The notes: generated by a model not told the origin, from the letters alone. DNA of 41,337 nucleotides from Clostridia bacterium (GCA_017465085.1 JAFTWW010000003.1:1-41337), one strand, 5' to 3'. Shown: positions 31,550 through 39,757, counted from the stretch's first letter. A program made the numbers and translations.

Positions 31550-32503
31550 ATGAGTAAAAAGACTGTTTCTGTAATGATTCCTTGCTATAACGAGGAAGAA
31601 AATGCCCGCGCTATATATGAGGCAGTAAGGGATGAGTTTATTAAAAGTCTTCCCGAATACAACTATGAGATTTTGTTTATAGATAATAAATCGCAGGATA
31701 ACACCCGCGCCATAATCGAGGATATTTGCAAAGAGGATAAGAACGTTAAGGCAATCTTTAATGCCAAGAACTTCGGTCAGTTCAACTCCCCCTACTATGG
31801 CATACTCAACACCACGGGTGACTGCACCGTTACCATCTGCGCCGATTTTCAGGACCCCGTTGAGCTTATTCCCGTTTTTGTTAAGGAATGGGAAAAGGGC
31901 TATAAGATTGTTATCGGTAGAAAGACCAAGAGTCAGGAAAGCAAATTAGTTTATTTCCTTCGCGGTTGCTACTATAAGCTGATACGCAAGATGAGTAGCG
32001 TCGAGATGATCGAGCAGTTTACGGGCTTTGGTCTTTACGATAAAAGCTTTGTTGATACAATGAGAAATCTTAAGGACCCCATTCCCTTTATAAGAGGTAT
32101 TGTGGCTGAGCTTGGTCCCGAAAGAAAAGAGATTGAGTATGAGCAGCCCAAGAGAAGAGCGGGCAAAACCCATAACAATTGGTATAGCCTTTTTGATGCC
32201 GCGATGCTAAGCTTCACAAGCTACACCAAGGTTGGAATGCGCGTTGCCGAGTTCTTCGGCTTCTTAACCGCGGCTTTAAGCTTTATTATCGGTATTATTT
32301 ATCTTATCGCTAAGCTTGTTAACTGGTACGCCTTTGCCGCAGGCTACGCCCCCATTATTATTGCTGTTTTCTTTATGGGCGGTATTCAGCTTGCATTCTT
32401 AGGCTTTATCGGCGAATATATCCTTTCCATCAACACCCGCGTTATGAACAGACCTTTGGTTGTTGAGGAAAAGAGAATAAATTTTGAAGAAGAAAAGAAA
32501 TAA
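31550..32503 (+). CDS. GtrB-like polyprenyl-phosphate glycosyltransferase (GT2)
   Basis: This 317-residue protein has an N-terminal GT-A domain: VSVMIPCYNEEENA at the start, IDNKSQDNT, and the metal/nucleotide motif D99-F-Q-D102-P. Two C-terminal hydrophobic hairpins (about 230-300) end in FLGFIGEYILSI. This is the DPM1/GtrB/ArnC layout, which links a sugar from NDP-sugar to undecaprenyl phosphate at the inner face. The donor could be the CDP-sugar of this operon or UDP-glucose. AAGGGG precedes ATG 31550. The pairing with GtrA (24854) and a GtrII-like protein next door supports the role. Confidence 0.88.
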   Translation: MSKKTVSVMIPCYNEEENARAIYEAVRDEFIKSLPEYNYEILFIDNKSQDNTRAIIEDICKEDKNVKAIFNAKNFGQFNSPYYGILNTTGDCTVTICADFQDPVELIPVFVKEWEKGYKIVIGRKTKSQESKLVYFLRGCYYKLIRKMSSVEMIEQFTGFGLYDKSFVDTMRNLKDPIPFIRGIVAELGPERKEIEYEQPKRRAGKTHNNWYSLFDAAMLSFTSYTKVGMRVAEFFGFLTAALSFIIGIIYLIAKLVNWYAFAAGYAPIIIAVFFMGGIQLAFLGFIGEYILSINTRVMNRPLVVEEKRINFEEEKK

Positions 32504-32512
32504 AGTGACTTT

Positions 32513-34153
32513 ATGAAGAAGTACATCAATGATTTAAGAGAACTTTTAAGCAACAGAATATATATCTGGAGCGTTATCATAATCTCTGTTATTTCCTTCG
32601 GCTATGCCGCTTTCAACAGTTCTATCAGCATAGATGATACAGAGTATGATAGATACGTGGGCTCGGGAAATGTTATGCTTTCTGCGGGCCGCTTCGGCAT
32701 CTGGTTCTGGTCCTTTATTGAGGGCCGATGGGAAAACTCCTTCCTCATAGATGTTGTTGCCGTTTTCCTCTTTATATTTGCCTGCCTTAATTTCTGCGTT
32801 CTCTTCAAAAGGGTTTCGGATAATAAAATAGGTATGGGCGCCTTAACGGTTTTCTCCTGCCTTTTTATCTCCTACCCTCTTATGAATGAAATCTGGGAAT
32901 ACACGGGGGCAAACGTTAATATTTGCGGCTCATTTTTCTTGGTATCCCTATCTCTTTTGATGCTTCACAGCTTTATTCATAATAAAAAGACACTCCTTTC
33001 CTACCTCTCCCTTGGAGGAACGGCGCTTCTGATGATGCTTGTGTGCGCAGGCTATGAATCGGTGGTGCCCGTTTATATCTTCTTTGTTTTTGCCATCCTT
33101 GCCCTGCAAATTATTTACGGTGAAGAAAAGGAAAAGAAGTTTTCAAATATCATAAAGCAGGGCCTTATCTATGCAGGCGTATTGCTTGCGGGACTTGCGC
33201 TCAGGCTTATCGTTCACAGAATTATTTTAGCCGTTCTTAATATTCCTGCGGCTATCAACGGAGCAACGCAGATTCTGTGGAAAACTGCAACCCCAAAGGC
33301 TATCATCACACAGCTTTTTGATGATTTGTTTGTTAAATATATCTTCCGCTCGGTAATCTATTTCCCGCTTCTTGTTTTTATGCTTTGCGGCCTTGCCTTC
33401 TTAATTATGGGCATCATCGCTTGCAAGAAGCACGGAGCTATACTGCTTTTTACAGGCTTTGGTATGCTTCTTTCCTTGGTTATACTTCCTTTGATTCAGG
33501 GTGTTTGCGCGCCCTACCGCACCTGTCAGGTGATAGCGGCATTTTGCGCCTTTACGGCTATGATGCTCATCTCCTGCTTCCCGAAGGGTGTTAGCAAAAC
33601 AAAAACAGTTTTGCGAATATGCGCTATTTCCCTTTGCGGTTTGCTCTGCTTCTATCAGGCAAGCTTCCTTAATTTCTTCTTGGAGATTAACCACCGCAGA
33701 AGCGAAAGCGAGGAGGTTGTTGTAAGGCAGATAAGCTATGACCTTCGAAGCGGCTTTGACCAGAATAAGCCCGTTATTTTCGTAGGCTCCCACTCACTCA
33801 GCCCCACCTATACCGAGGCGGTGAGTATATCGGAAAACAGCGTACGCTGGAACATATACTGTAGGCTTTGCAGTAAATATTACAGGCTTACGGGCAGAGA
33901 GTTCAATATGGGCGCGCTATCCCGAAAGCTGCCTGAAAGCAATATCAACTCGGTAATTAACTGGTCCATTACCGCCTTTGAAAGTCAGGATGCTATGCCT
34001 AAGCTGTTTGCCTATTACGGCTGCGCCTATGTTGCCGCGGATTTCAATACCTATTGGGCTCCCGCCAATGAGGCCGCCGCCGAGATGCCCGCCTACCCCG
34101 AAAAAGGATATATAAAGGATATGGGCGATTACATTATCGTTAATATGCAATAG
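32513..34153 (+). CDS. GtrII-like (Glucos_trans_II) membrane glycosyltransferase
   Basis: This 546-residue polytopic protein has about eleven hydrophobic segments. The first outside loop carries SISIDDTEYDRYVGSGN, then MLSAGRFGIWFW, which fits the paired acidic residues and the GR(W/F)G motif of the GtrII/Glucos_trans_II family. Those serotype-specific transferases move a sugar from polyprenyl phosphate onto a surface polysaccharide. The C-terminal domain (about 400-546) is soluble and probably outside. The gene starts nine bases after the GtrB-like stop with a weak ribosome site, so it is probably coupled. It is last in the operon and ends at a strong terminator. Confidence 0.75.
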   Translation: MKKYINDLRELLSNRIYIWSVIIISVISFGYAAFNSSISIDDTEYDRYVGSGNVMLSAGRFGIWFWSFIEGRWENSFLIDVVAVFLFIFACLNFCVLFKRVSDNKIGMGALTVFSCLFISYPLMNEIWEYTGANVNICGSFFLVSLSLLMLHSFIHNKKTLLSYLSLGGTALLMMLVCAGYESVVPVYIFFVFAILALQIIYGEEKEKKFSNIIKQGLIYAGVLLAGLALRLIVHRIILAVLNIPAAINGATQILWKTATPKAIITQLFDDLFVKYIFRSVIYFPLLVFMLCGLAFLIMGIIACKKHGAILLFTGFGMLLSLVILPLIQGVCAPYRTCQVIAAFCAFTAMMLISCFPKGVSKTKTVLRICAISLCGLLCFYQASFLNFFLEINHRRSESEEVVVRQISYDLRSGFDQNKPVIFVGSHSLSPTYTEAVSISENSVRWNIYCRLCSKYYRLTGREFNMGALSRKLPESNINSVINWSITAFESQDAMPKLFAYYGCAYVAADFNTYWAPANEAAAEMPAYPEKGYIKDMGDYIIVNMQ

Positions 34154-34158
34154 ATAGA

Positions 34159-34188
34159 AAAATCCGCCGCGAAATTCGCGGCGGATTT
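34159..34188. terminator. Terminator ending the surface-glycan operon
   Basis: AAATCCGCCGCG, 6-base loop, CGCGGCGGATTT, with T-rich sequence on the plus side and A-rich on the other. It probably also serves the convergent aconitase-X operon. Confidence 0.9.
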
Positions 34189-34199
34189 ATTTTATTATT

Positions 34200-34643
34200 T
34201 TATTCTACTTCAACTACTCCATCTGCCTTAACGGTTATCTTCATTCCATCCTTAACATAGTTTAAGAACTCATCACCTAAGGAATCGATAACAGGCATTG
34301 TGCATCCATCAACCCAAACATCTGCAAGAACTGCTCCTGCGGCGGCAAGGGAATCTATATGGTTTGCAAAGAGCATACAAGCGGGGCTTCTGCCCATAGC
34401 ACAGGCGCAGTAGATTACTAGACCGCCTGTGGTGGAGCCGATGGTCTGCGGCAGACAAAGCGCCTTGTTATAAAGAGGCTTGCCGTGAAGCTCCTTATTG
34501 TTCTGATCGCCGCACTTTGCCTCCTTATCGCCGAACTGCAAAGCCATCTGAAGCGAAGCTAAGGTATTAAAGCCCTCGGTGGTTACTACCGCCTCGGCAG
34601 TTACCTCACCCGGAGTTACAACTCTTCCTTTGAACTGTTTCAT
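34200..34643 (-). CDS. Aconitase X swivel-domain subunit
   Basis: This 147-residue small subunit of the AcnX family (DUF126) has an N-terminal FKGRVVTPGEVTAEAVVT, then the family's GSTTGGLVIYC segment with Gly/Ser/Thr ligands, and the barrel edge SLAAAGAVLADVWVDG. It pairs with the catalytic subunit encoded just upstream, whose stop overlaps this ATG by one base. AcnX enzymes are Fe-S hydro-lyases; known members dehydrate cis-3-hydroxy-L-proline (bacteria) or mevalonate 5-phosphate (archaea). The substrate here is unknown. Confidence 0.88.
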   Translation of the reverse strand: MKQFKGRVVTPGEVTAEAVVTTEGFNTLASLQMALQFGDKEAKCGDQNNKELHGKPLYNKALCLPQTIGSTTGGLVIYCACAMGRSPACMLFANHIDSLAAAGAVLADVWVDGCTMPVIDSLGDEFLNYVKDGMKITVKADGVVEVE

Positions 34644-35920
34644 TATCTGTTACCTCCCTTTGTGATCGCGTTAAGGATTTCCTCATCGGTATAATAGCGG
34701 GCGCTTGTATATGTACGAAGCTTATTAGATGAGGTAATAACGGGCATCTTCTTGCAAAGAGGATTATTCATATACATAAGGGGGCAGATATATGAGGTTA
34801 TAACGCCCGTAGCCTTGAGCCTTTCGGCGTATTCGGTTTTATAAAACTCCTTAAGCACCTTGGGGGCGGCGGTGAGCACGGTGGGGATAACCACCTTTTT
34901 CTTGCCGCTCTCCTTAAGGGCTTTTTCTATATTCTCGGTCCAGTTTTTAAGCTGTTTTAATGATAAATGGGGGCAACCCACAAAGCAAAGCTTAGGTGTT
35001 GCATCGGGATTTTTCCACACAACAGGATAATTTTCCTTTACCCTCTCGAGCTCTGCATCATCAATGATATACTCACGCGCGCCCTCGGCTATAAGCCTAT
35101 CTCCAAGCTCAACTGCCTCAGGGGTAAGGTTTTCAATGTGGTAAAGGCCAACGGCGCCGTTAGATGCGGTAGCCGCGCCGAAATCCTTAAGATAGGAACA
35201 GGCATCATCATTAAGCTCGGCTCCAAGCCACTTATCCAGACCTACCACGTAGGGAACATCCTCCATAACCTTCATACCGATGGCCGAGCCCAAAAGCTGA
35301 GCCTCAGGCTTTTTGGTGGTGTTCACCTTAACCACCCAGGTAGCCTTTCTTCCCTCATCGGTAAGAAGACCAAAGTAGGGAACAAAGCCAACGAGGGAGC
35401 CCATAATATCGATTATGCCTGAGTTGCGGTTGCATCTGGCGCCCAAAACCGAGTTTGCGTAAACAACGGCGCTTGATTCCGCCCAGGAAAGCACATCGTC
35501 CTTCTTAGGCTTGTTGCCGACCTCATCCATATAGCAGGTGCAGGTAAAGGCATCATCATCCATAAGGCCGAGCTGCTTTAACTGCTTTTCATAGAAATCC
35601 TGCTTGGTATACATAAACTTGTTAAAAACTAAATTCTGCAAAAGGTTTGCAGGAACATTTTTATCAAGGGGCCTCGGATCTACGGAAAACTTCTGCTTGG
35701 ATGCAACGCCTGCATCAAGAATCTGCTGCATAAGGTCATACACAGGGGACATAACCTTAAGACCAAAGGAGGTTACAAGATGATTGCATTCCGAGGTGAT
35801 TGGAACTAATTTCTCAGCCTCAAAGGCATCGCCGTACATAACCAGCGTTTTCATTACTTTGGAAAGGGTCTCCCCCTTTTCACCATCAAGTATAGCTTGC
35901 TGTTCTTTTGTAAGTTTCAT
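34643..35920 (-). CDS. Aconitase X catalytic subunit
   Basis: This 425-residue protein starts at ATG 35918-35920 behind AAGGAGA (complement of 35925-35931); an upstream GTG/ATG extension to 35944 is rejected. The family motif LGARCNRNSGIIDIMGSLVG (residues ~157-176) and FVGCPHLSLKQLKNW, with its Cys in the Fe-S/substrate region, identify the large AcnX subunit (DUF521). YANSVLGAR and the C-terminal ITSSNKLRTYTSARYY complete the active-site set. It is co-transcribed with the swivel subunit. No proline racemase, hydroxyproline transporter or mevalonate gene is next to it, so the pathway is open. Confidence 0.88.
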   Translation of the reverse strand: MKLTKEQQAILDGEKGETLSKVMKTLVMYGDAFEAEKLVPITSECNHLVTSFGLKVMSPVYDLMQQILDAGVASKQKFSVDPRPLDKNVPANLLQNLVFNKFMYTKQDFYEKQLKQLGLMDDDAFTCTCYMDEVGNKPKKDDVLSWAESSAVVYANSVLGARCNRNSGIIDIMGSLVGFVPYFGLLTDEGRKATWVVKVNTTKKPEAQLLGSAIGMKVMEDVPYVVGLDKWLGAELNDDACSYLKDFGAATASNGAVGLYHIENLTPEAVELGDRLIAEGAREYIIDDAELERVKENYPVVWKNPDATPKLCFVGCPHLSLKQLKNWTENIEKALKESGKKKVVIPTVLTAAPKVLKEFYKTEYAERLKATGVITSYICPLMYMNNPLCKKMPVITSSNKLRTYTSARYYTDEEILNAITKGGNR

Positions 35921-35970
35921 AATATTCTCCTTGCGGAACGACACATAAGTCGTTCCCTACAATTTATATC

Positions 35971-36048
35971 GTTCGCTACGCGAACACATTAACTTTTCAC
36001 TCTTCACTTTTCACTCTTCACTGAGAATTTAATCGAAGATTAAATTCT
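35971..36048. repeat. Mini-palindrome and ACTCTTCAC-type repeat block
   Basis: GTTCGC-TAC-GCGAAC (35971-35985) is followed by a tandem TTTTCACTCTTCAC unit (two copies) and by GAGAATTTAATC-GAA-GATTAAATTCTC (36022-36048). The last palindrome overlaps the final codons of the flavoenzyme gene. It has no T run and is not an obvious terminator. Similar TTCACTATTCA-type motifs recur at 41159-41276. Confidence 0.7.
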
Positions 36049-38100
36049 CATACACTTCTCCCACGCGCCCCAAATAACTGTGCGCAGGTTTCCAACCTTT
36101 TCGGCATCGCCGATAATGTGAATATTCTTTGCCTTCTTAGCTATGGGAGCGGGGTTATAGCCCACCGCTGTAATTACCGAATCGGTTTCAACATCAAAGG
36201 TGTTGCCATCCTTACCTTTAAGGGTAACGGCGCCATCCTTAACCTCGCAAAGAGAGGTTTCAAGATGCACGGGCACCTTATTGGTCTTGAAGAAATCACG
36301 AAGGTAACTTGTGTTAGCAAGGCAAACGCCCTTGGCGGTTATCAGGTCATCCTGCATCTCAACGATGGTAGGCTTTTTGCCCTTAAGGTATAACTCATAG
36401 GCAATCTCACAGCCTGTAAGGCCGCCGCCGATAACCGTAACCCGCTCTCCAACCTCTTTACCTAAGAGGAAATCGATGGCTTCTATGCACTTTTCAGCGC
36501 CCTTAAAGCCCAATTTCTTAGCCTTTGCGCCTGTTGCGATTATGATTTCATCGGCATCAAGCGCGTTTATATCCTTAACCTCGGTATTGAGCTTAACCTC
36601 AATGGGATGCTTCGAAAGCTCCCTTTTATACCAAGCGATAAGAGCTCTATCCTTTTCCTTAAAGGAGGGGGCGGCTGCAGCTACGAATACGCCGCCTAAA
36701 TCATCGCTCTTTTCATAAAGGGTAACACTATGACCGCGTTTTGAAAGAAGAATTGCCGCTTCCATACCGCCGATACCACCGCCGATAACCGCAACCCTTT
36801 TAGCCTTTTTGGCGGGCTTGATGTTATATTTTTTCGATTGCATGGTTTCAGGGTTAAGAGCGCAACGGGCAAGGCCCATTGTATCGGTTAAATCCTGAGT
36901 ATTGGCGTGGCCCTTGGAGGAGGAGAAATTAAAGCAGCCCGCGTGACAGCAGATACAAGGCTTGATATCCTCGATTCTTTCCTCAATCATCTTGGTTACC
37001 CATTGAGGATCTACCAAGAACTGACGGGCAACGCCCACCGCATCTATCCTGCCTTCCTCTACCGCCTTAGCGCCAACGGTCATATCCATTCTGCCTGCGC
37101 ACACAACGGGGATATCCACAAATTTCTTAATGTGGGCAACATCCTCTAAGTTGCAGTTTTCGGGCATATACATAGGCGGATGAGCCCAATACCAAGAATC
37201 GTAGGTGCCGTTATCGGCGTTGAGCATATCGTAGCCTGCCTCCTGCAGATACCTTGCCGCCCTTTCGGATTCCTCCATATTTCTGCCAACCTCGGTATAT
37301 TCCTCGCCCGGCATAGCTCCCTGACAGAAGCCCTTCATTTTAGATTCTACCGAGTAGCGAAGAGAAACGGGGTAATCCTCACCGCACGCCTCTTTTATAG
37401 CCTTTACAACCTCTACGGCAAAGCGGTAGCGGTTTTCGAAGCTTCCGCCGTAGTTATCGGTACGCTTATTGAAAAACTCAATTGCGAACTGGTCAAGCAG
37501 ATAGCCCTCGTGAACGGCGTGAACCTCAACGCCATCAACCCCTGCATCGCGGCAGAGCTTTGCAGTTTTTGCAAAGGCCTCGATGATTTCGTGAATCTGC
37601 TCCACAGTCATCTCAGGGCACTCAATATCGTGGGCCCAACGGGAAGGCTGGGGGCTGGGGCTTGCAAGCTCATGGGAGGTATCGATAATGGGCTTAACTA
37701 TCGCCCTTGTGATTTTATTTTTATGTAAAGGAGCCACAAGCTCGGTTATAGCCCAGCTTCTGCCCATACCTGCGGTCAGCTGAATAAAAAGCTTGGTGCC
37801 TGTTTTATGAATTTCATCCATAAACTCCTTAAGCTCTTCAAACATCTTAGGATTCTGCCAAAGCCACTTGCCCCAAAAGGTATCTCTTAAGGGGGCGATG
37901 CCCGGGATAATAAGGCCAACATTGTTGTTTGCCCTTTCTAAGAAAAGCTTTGCCGCCTCCTTATCAAAATGGCAACCGCCGAGCTCAAACCAACCAAAGA
38001 GTGAGGTGCCGCCCATGGGGCACATAACGATTCGGTTTTTGATTTCCACATTGCCTATCTTCCAAGGGGTAAACAAAGCATCATATGTTTGATTTTCCAT
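36040..38100 (-). CDS. Enoate-reductase/2,4-dienoyl-CoA-reductase-like flavoprotein (OYE family)
   Basis: This 686-residue Fe-S flavoenzyme has three parts. Residues ~1-375 are an FMN barrel (RIVMCPMGGTSLFG; VEVHAVHEGYLLDQF; NRYRFAVEVVKAI). The 4Fe-4S segment has C382, C384/C385 and C389 followed by C413 in ARCALNP, with a loop about a dozen residues longer than in E. coli FadH. The FAD/NAD half has AVIGGGIGGMEAAILL and TVIGGGLTGCEIAYEL. Relatives reduce 2-enoates, dienoyl-CoA or bile-acid intermediates (BaiCD/BaiH); the HEGYLLDQF form is typical of the clostridial enoate-reductase group. The gene overlaps the 3' end of a MarR gene and is probably induced by its own substrate through that regulator. 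Confidence 0.88.
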   Translation of the reverse strand: MENQTYDALFTPWKIGNVEIKNRIVMCPMGGTSLFGWFELGGCHFDKEAAKLFLERANNNVGLIIPGIAPLRDTFWGKWLWQNPKMFEELKEFMDEIHKTGTKLFIQLTAGMGRSWAITELVAPLHKNKITRAIVKPIIDTSHELASPSPQPSRWAHDIECPEMTVEQIHEIIEAFAKTAKLCRDAGVDGVEVHAVHEGYLLDQFAIEFFNKRTDNYGGSFENRYRFAVEVVKAIKEACGEDYPVSLRYSVESKMKGFCQGAMPGEEYTEVGRNMEESERAARYLQEAGYDMLNADNGTYDSWYWAHPPMYMPENCNLEDVAHIKKFVDIPVVCAGRMDMTVGAKAVEEGRIDAVGVARQFLVDPQWVTKMIEERIEDIKPCICCHAGCFNFSSSKGHANTQDLTDTMGLARCALNPETMQSKKYNIKPAKKAKRVAVIGGGIGGMEAAILLSKRGHSVTLYEKSDDLGGVFVAAAAPSFKEKDRALIAWYKRELSKHPIEVKLNTEVKDINALDADEIIIATGAKAKKLGFKGAEKCIEAIDFLLGKEVGERVTVIGGGLTGCEIAYELYLKGKKPTIVEMQDDLITAKGVCLANTSYLRDFFKTNKVPVHLETSLCEVKDGAVTLKGKDGNTFDVETDSVITAVGYNPAPIAKKAKNIHIIGDAEKVGNLRTVIWGAWEKCMRI

Positions 38101-38542
38101 TTTTGCTCTTCCTTTCTATCTTTTCGAGATTTTCGCTTATTATAGCAAGGCTCTTATAAAAGCTGAGCCTATCCTCCTCGCTTAAGCCTTCGCCTACATC
38201 CTCTAAGATTCTATCTATCTTTTCGGCTATCTTCTTTCCTGCTTCCTCACCCTTTTCGGTAAGGGTTAAAAGGCTGTTATACCTTTTTATGCTCTTGCTC
38301 TGGCAGGTTAAAAAGCCTCGGCCTTCAAGATACTCAATGGCTCTCGAAATGGTAGCCTTATCCTCTTCACACCTTTCGCAAAGCTGAGTTGCCGTAAGGC
38401 CCTTTGCGGTGTAAAGATAATAAAGGCAGGAGATGTGGGGCCCCTTAAGGTCATATTCCGCCATTTCCTTGTTTTTAAGCCGTTTCACATTGCGGCTTAT
38501 CTTGGTTATAAGCACCGTAAAGGTTTCAAACCTATGCTTCAA
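38081..38542 (-). CDS. MarR-family transcriptional regulator
   Basis: The preferred start is TTG at 38540-38542, seven bases after AGGAGGG, giving 153 residues, the usual MarR length. Longer frames would run through the promoter. The winged helix is visible: GPHISCLYYLYTAKGL, TATQLCERCEEDKATISRAIEYLEGRGFL (recognition helix) and the wing KSIKRYNSLLTLTEKG. It overlaps the flavoenzyme start by 20 bp. A palindrome, GTTGA-TTTT-TCAAC, lies just downstream of the -10, so it probably represses its own operon until a ligand binds. Confidence 0.88.
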   Translation of the reverse strand: MKHRFETFTVLITKISRNVKRLKNKEMAEYDLKGPHISCLYYLYTAKGLTATQLCERCEEDKATISRAIEYLEGRGFLTCQSKSIKRYNSLLTLTEKGEEAGKKIAEKIDRILEDVGEGLSEEDRLSFYKSLAIISENLEKIERKSKNGKSNI

Positions 38543-38559
38543 AAAAATCCCTCCTGAAA

Positions 38560-38573
38560 GTTGATTTTTCAAC
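38560..38573. promoter_or_regulatory. Palindromic operator candidate of the MarR operon
   Basis: GTTGATTTTTCAAC is a 5-4-5 perfect dyad. It lies between the -10 element and the MarR ribosome site, the usual place for an autorepressor site. Confidence 0.65.
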
Positions 38574-38579
38574 AAATAA

Positions 38580-38608
38580 ATTATAGCATACCCCCTAAAA
38601 ATTGTCAA
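38580..38608 (-). promoter_or_regulatory. Consensus promoter of the MarR-flavoenzyme operon
   Basis: Reverse strand: TTGACA (38603-38608), 17 bases, TATAAT (38580-38585), a perfect sigma-A consensus. Such strength fits a promoter held down by a repressor. Confidence 0.85.
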
Positions 38609-38638
38609 CAGAACGGGCGCCCAGCGCCTAACTCGTTG

Positions 38639-38667
38639 TTGACTACATAGTCTTTTTATGCTATTAT
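38639..38667 (+). promoter_or_regulatory. Promoter of the AraC-family regulator
   Basis: TTGACT (38639-38644), 17 bases, TATTAT (38662-38667), about 50 bases before ATG 38718. Its -35 lies 30 bases from the -35 of the divergent MarR promoter. Confidence 0.75.
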
Positions 38668-38717
38668 CTTGGTGTATAAGGTGTGTTTTAAGCCAAATTG
38701 TGCAAGGATGGTGTGAT

Positions 38718-39515
38718 ATGGAGAATATTTTTAGAGAAACTAAGTCAAGCATTTCTTTTTTCCTCTGTGATACCCCCGATTACCCTGCCCATATCCACGA
38801 TGATATCGAGCTTGTTTTTACCGTTTCGGGCGCAGGCACCGCCTTTTGTGATGGTAAACGTTATGAAGTGAAGCCCAATTCCTTCTTTATCGCATTTCCA
38901 AATCAGGTGCATCACTATACCGATTTTTCCGAGGGCGTATATATTGTCCTCATCATCAAGCCCTCGCGTCTTTTTAGCTTTACCAATGTTTTTCTTGAGG
39001 GGGTACCAACATCTGCCCTTTGCCAATTTGATGAGAACGAGGGCGAGGATATAACGGGTCTTCTTAAATCCGCCCTCAAGGAACAGGAAAAAGAGGCGGA
39101 AAGCCCCATAGTCACCGCCCTTATCACTGCGGTTTTTGGCAAGCTTTTAAGGTTTTATCATATAGAAAAAAGCAAGGTTTCAAAAAACAGCGTTCTGCAG
39201 ATTTTAGAATATTGCGCCAATCACTATAAGGAGGAAATTTCGGTGGAAAGCGTCGCCAAAGCGCTTAAAATCAGCCGAAGCTGTGTTTCCCATGTTTTCA
39301 GCAAAAGAATTTGTATTAACTTCTGCGATTATATAAACTCCCTGCGGCTTGGAAACGCTGTGGGATTGCTCAAGAGCAAAAGCTACTCGGTAACCGAGAT
39401 TGCGGATATGTCGGGCTTCCCGAGTGTGCGCACCTTTAACCGAGCCTTCAGAAAACGCTACGGCTCCTCCCCCAGCGAATACAGAAGGGTTGCCGAGGCA
39501 AGAGCAGATAAATAA
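38718..39515 (+). CDS. AraC-family transcriptional regulator
   Basis: This 265-residue protein starts at ATG 38718 behind AAGGAT. The N-terminal cupin (residues ~10-110) has the PAHIHDDIELVFTVSG and NSFFIAFPNQVHHY patterns of sugar- or effector-binding AraC domains. The C-terminal double helix-turn-helix (about 165-262) shows ISVESVAKALKISRSCVSHVF and SVTEIADMSGFPSVRTFNRAF, ending YGSSPSEYRR. It is divergent from the MarR-flavoenzyme operon. Its target is not evident; the shared intergenic region makes the flavoenzyme operon a candidate. Confidence 0.9.
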   Translation: MENIFRETKSSISFFLCDTPDYPAHIHDDIELVFTVSGAGTAFCDGKRYEVKPNSFFIAFPNQVHHYTDFSEGVYIVLIIKPSRLFSFTNVFLEGVPTSALCQFDENEGEDITGLLKSALKEQEKEAESPIVTALITAVFGKLLRFYHIEKSKVSKNSVLQILEYCANHYKEEISVESVAKALKISRSCVSHVFSKRICINFCDYINSLRLGNAVGLLKSKSYSVTEIADMSGFPSVRTFNRAFRKRYGSSPSEYRRVAEARADK

Positions 39516-39558
39516 CCCTGCCCTCACAAATATATAATTATCTACGACACTTTCGTAC

Positions 39559-39603
39559 TGAACTGCCCCAATTTGTGCAGACAGCACAAATTGGGGCAGT
39601 TCA
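39559..39603. repeat. 20-bp perfect inverted repeat with 5-base loop
   Basis: TGAACTGCCCCAATTTGTGC, loop AGACA, then its exact complement (39584-39603). It lies 44 bases after the AraC stop. It is not followed by a T run, so it is a poor terminator. No transposase is nearby; it could be a remnant of an insertion or a strong RNA hairpin. Confidence 0.75.
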
Positions 39604-39703
39604 CATTACGGAGGGTGCCTCTTTGTAGCTTCTTTTGTTTTTGTACCGTAACTGCTTGCAAACGATTCTATCACAAGATAAGCTAATATATTATATAATC
39701 AAG

Positions 39704-39740
39704 AGTCGGATGAGCGTATATGCTCATCCGACTTTTAGTT
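39704..39740. terminator. Probable terminator downstream of the AraC remnant/AraC gene
   Basis: AGTCGGATGAGC, 6-base loop, GCTCATCCGACT, then TTTAGTTT. A T-rich tail lies on the plus strand. The 39604-39703 stretch before it holds no recognised gene. Confidence 0.6.
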
Positions 39741-39757
39741 TAGCCAAAGCTGTGTTG

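Noticed and set aside
36040-38100. Bilirubin reductase (BilR)
   Set aside because: The barrel motif is HAVHEGYLLDQF, as in enoate or bile-acid-type reductases; I do not see the variant catalytic motif I associate with BilR. This rests on memory of the motif, not on a search.
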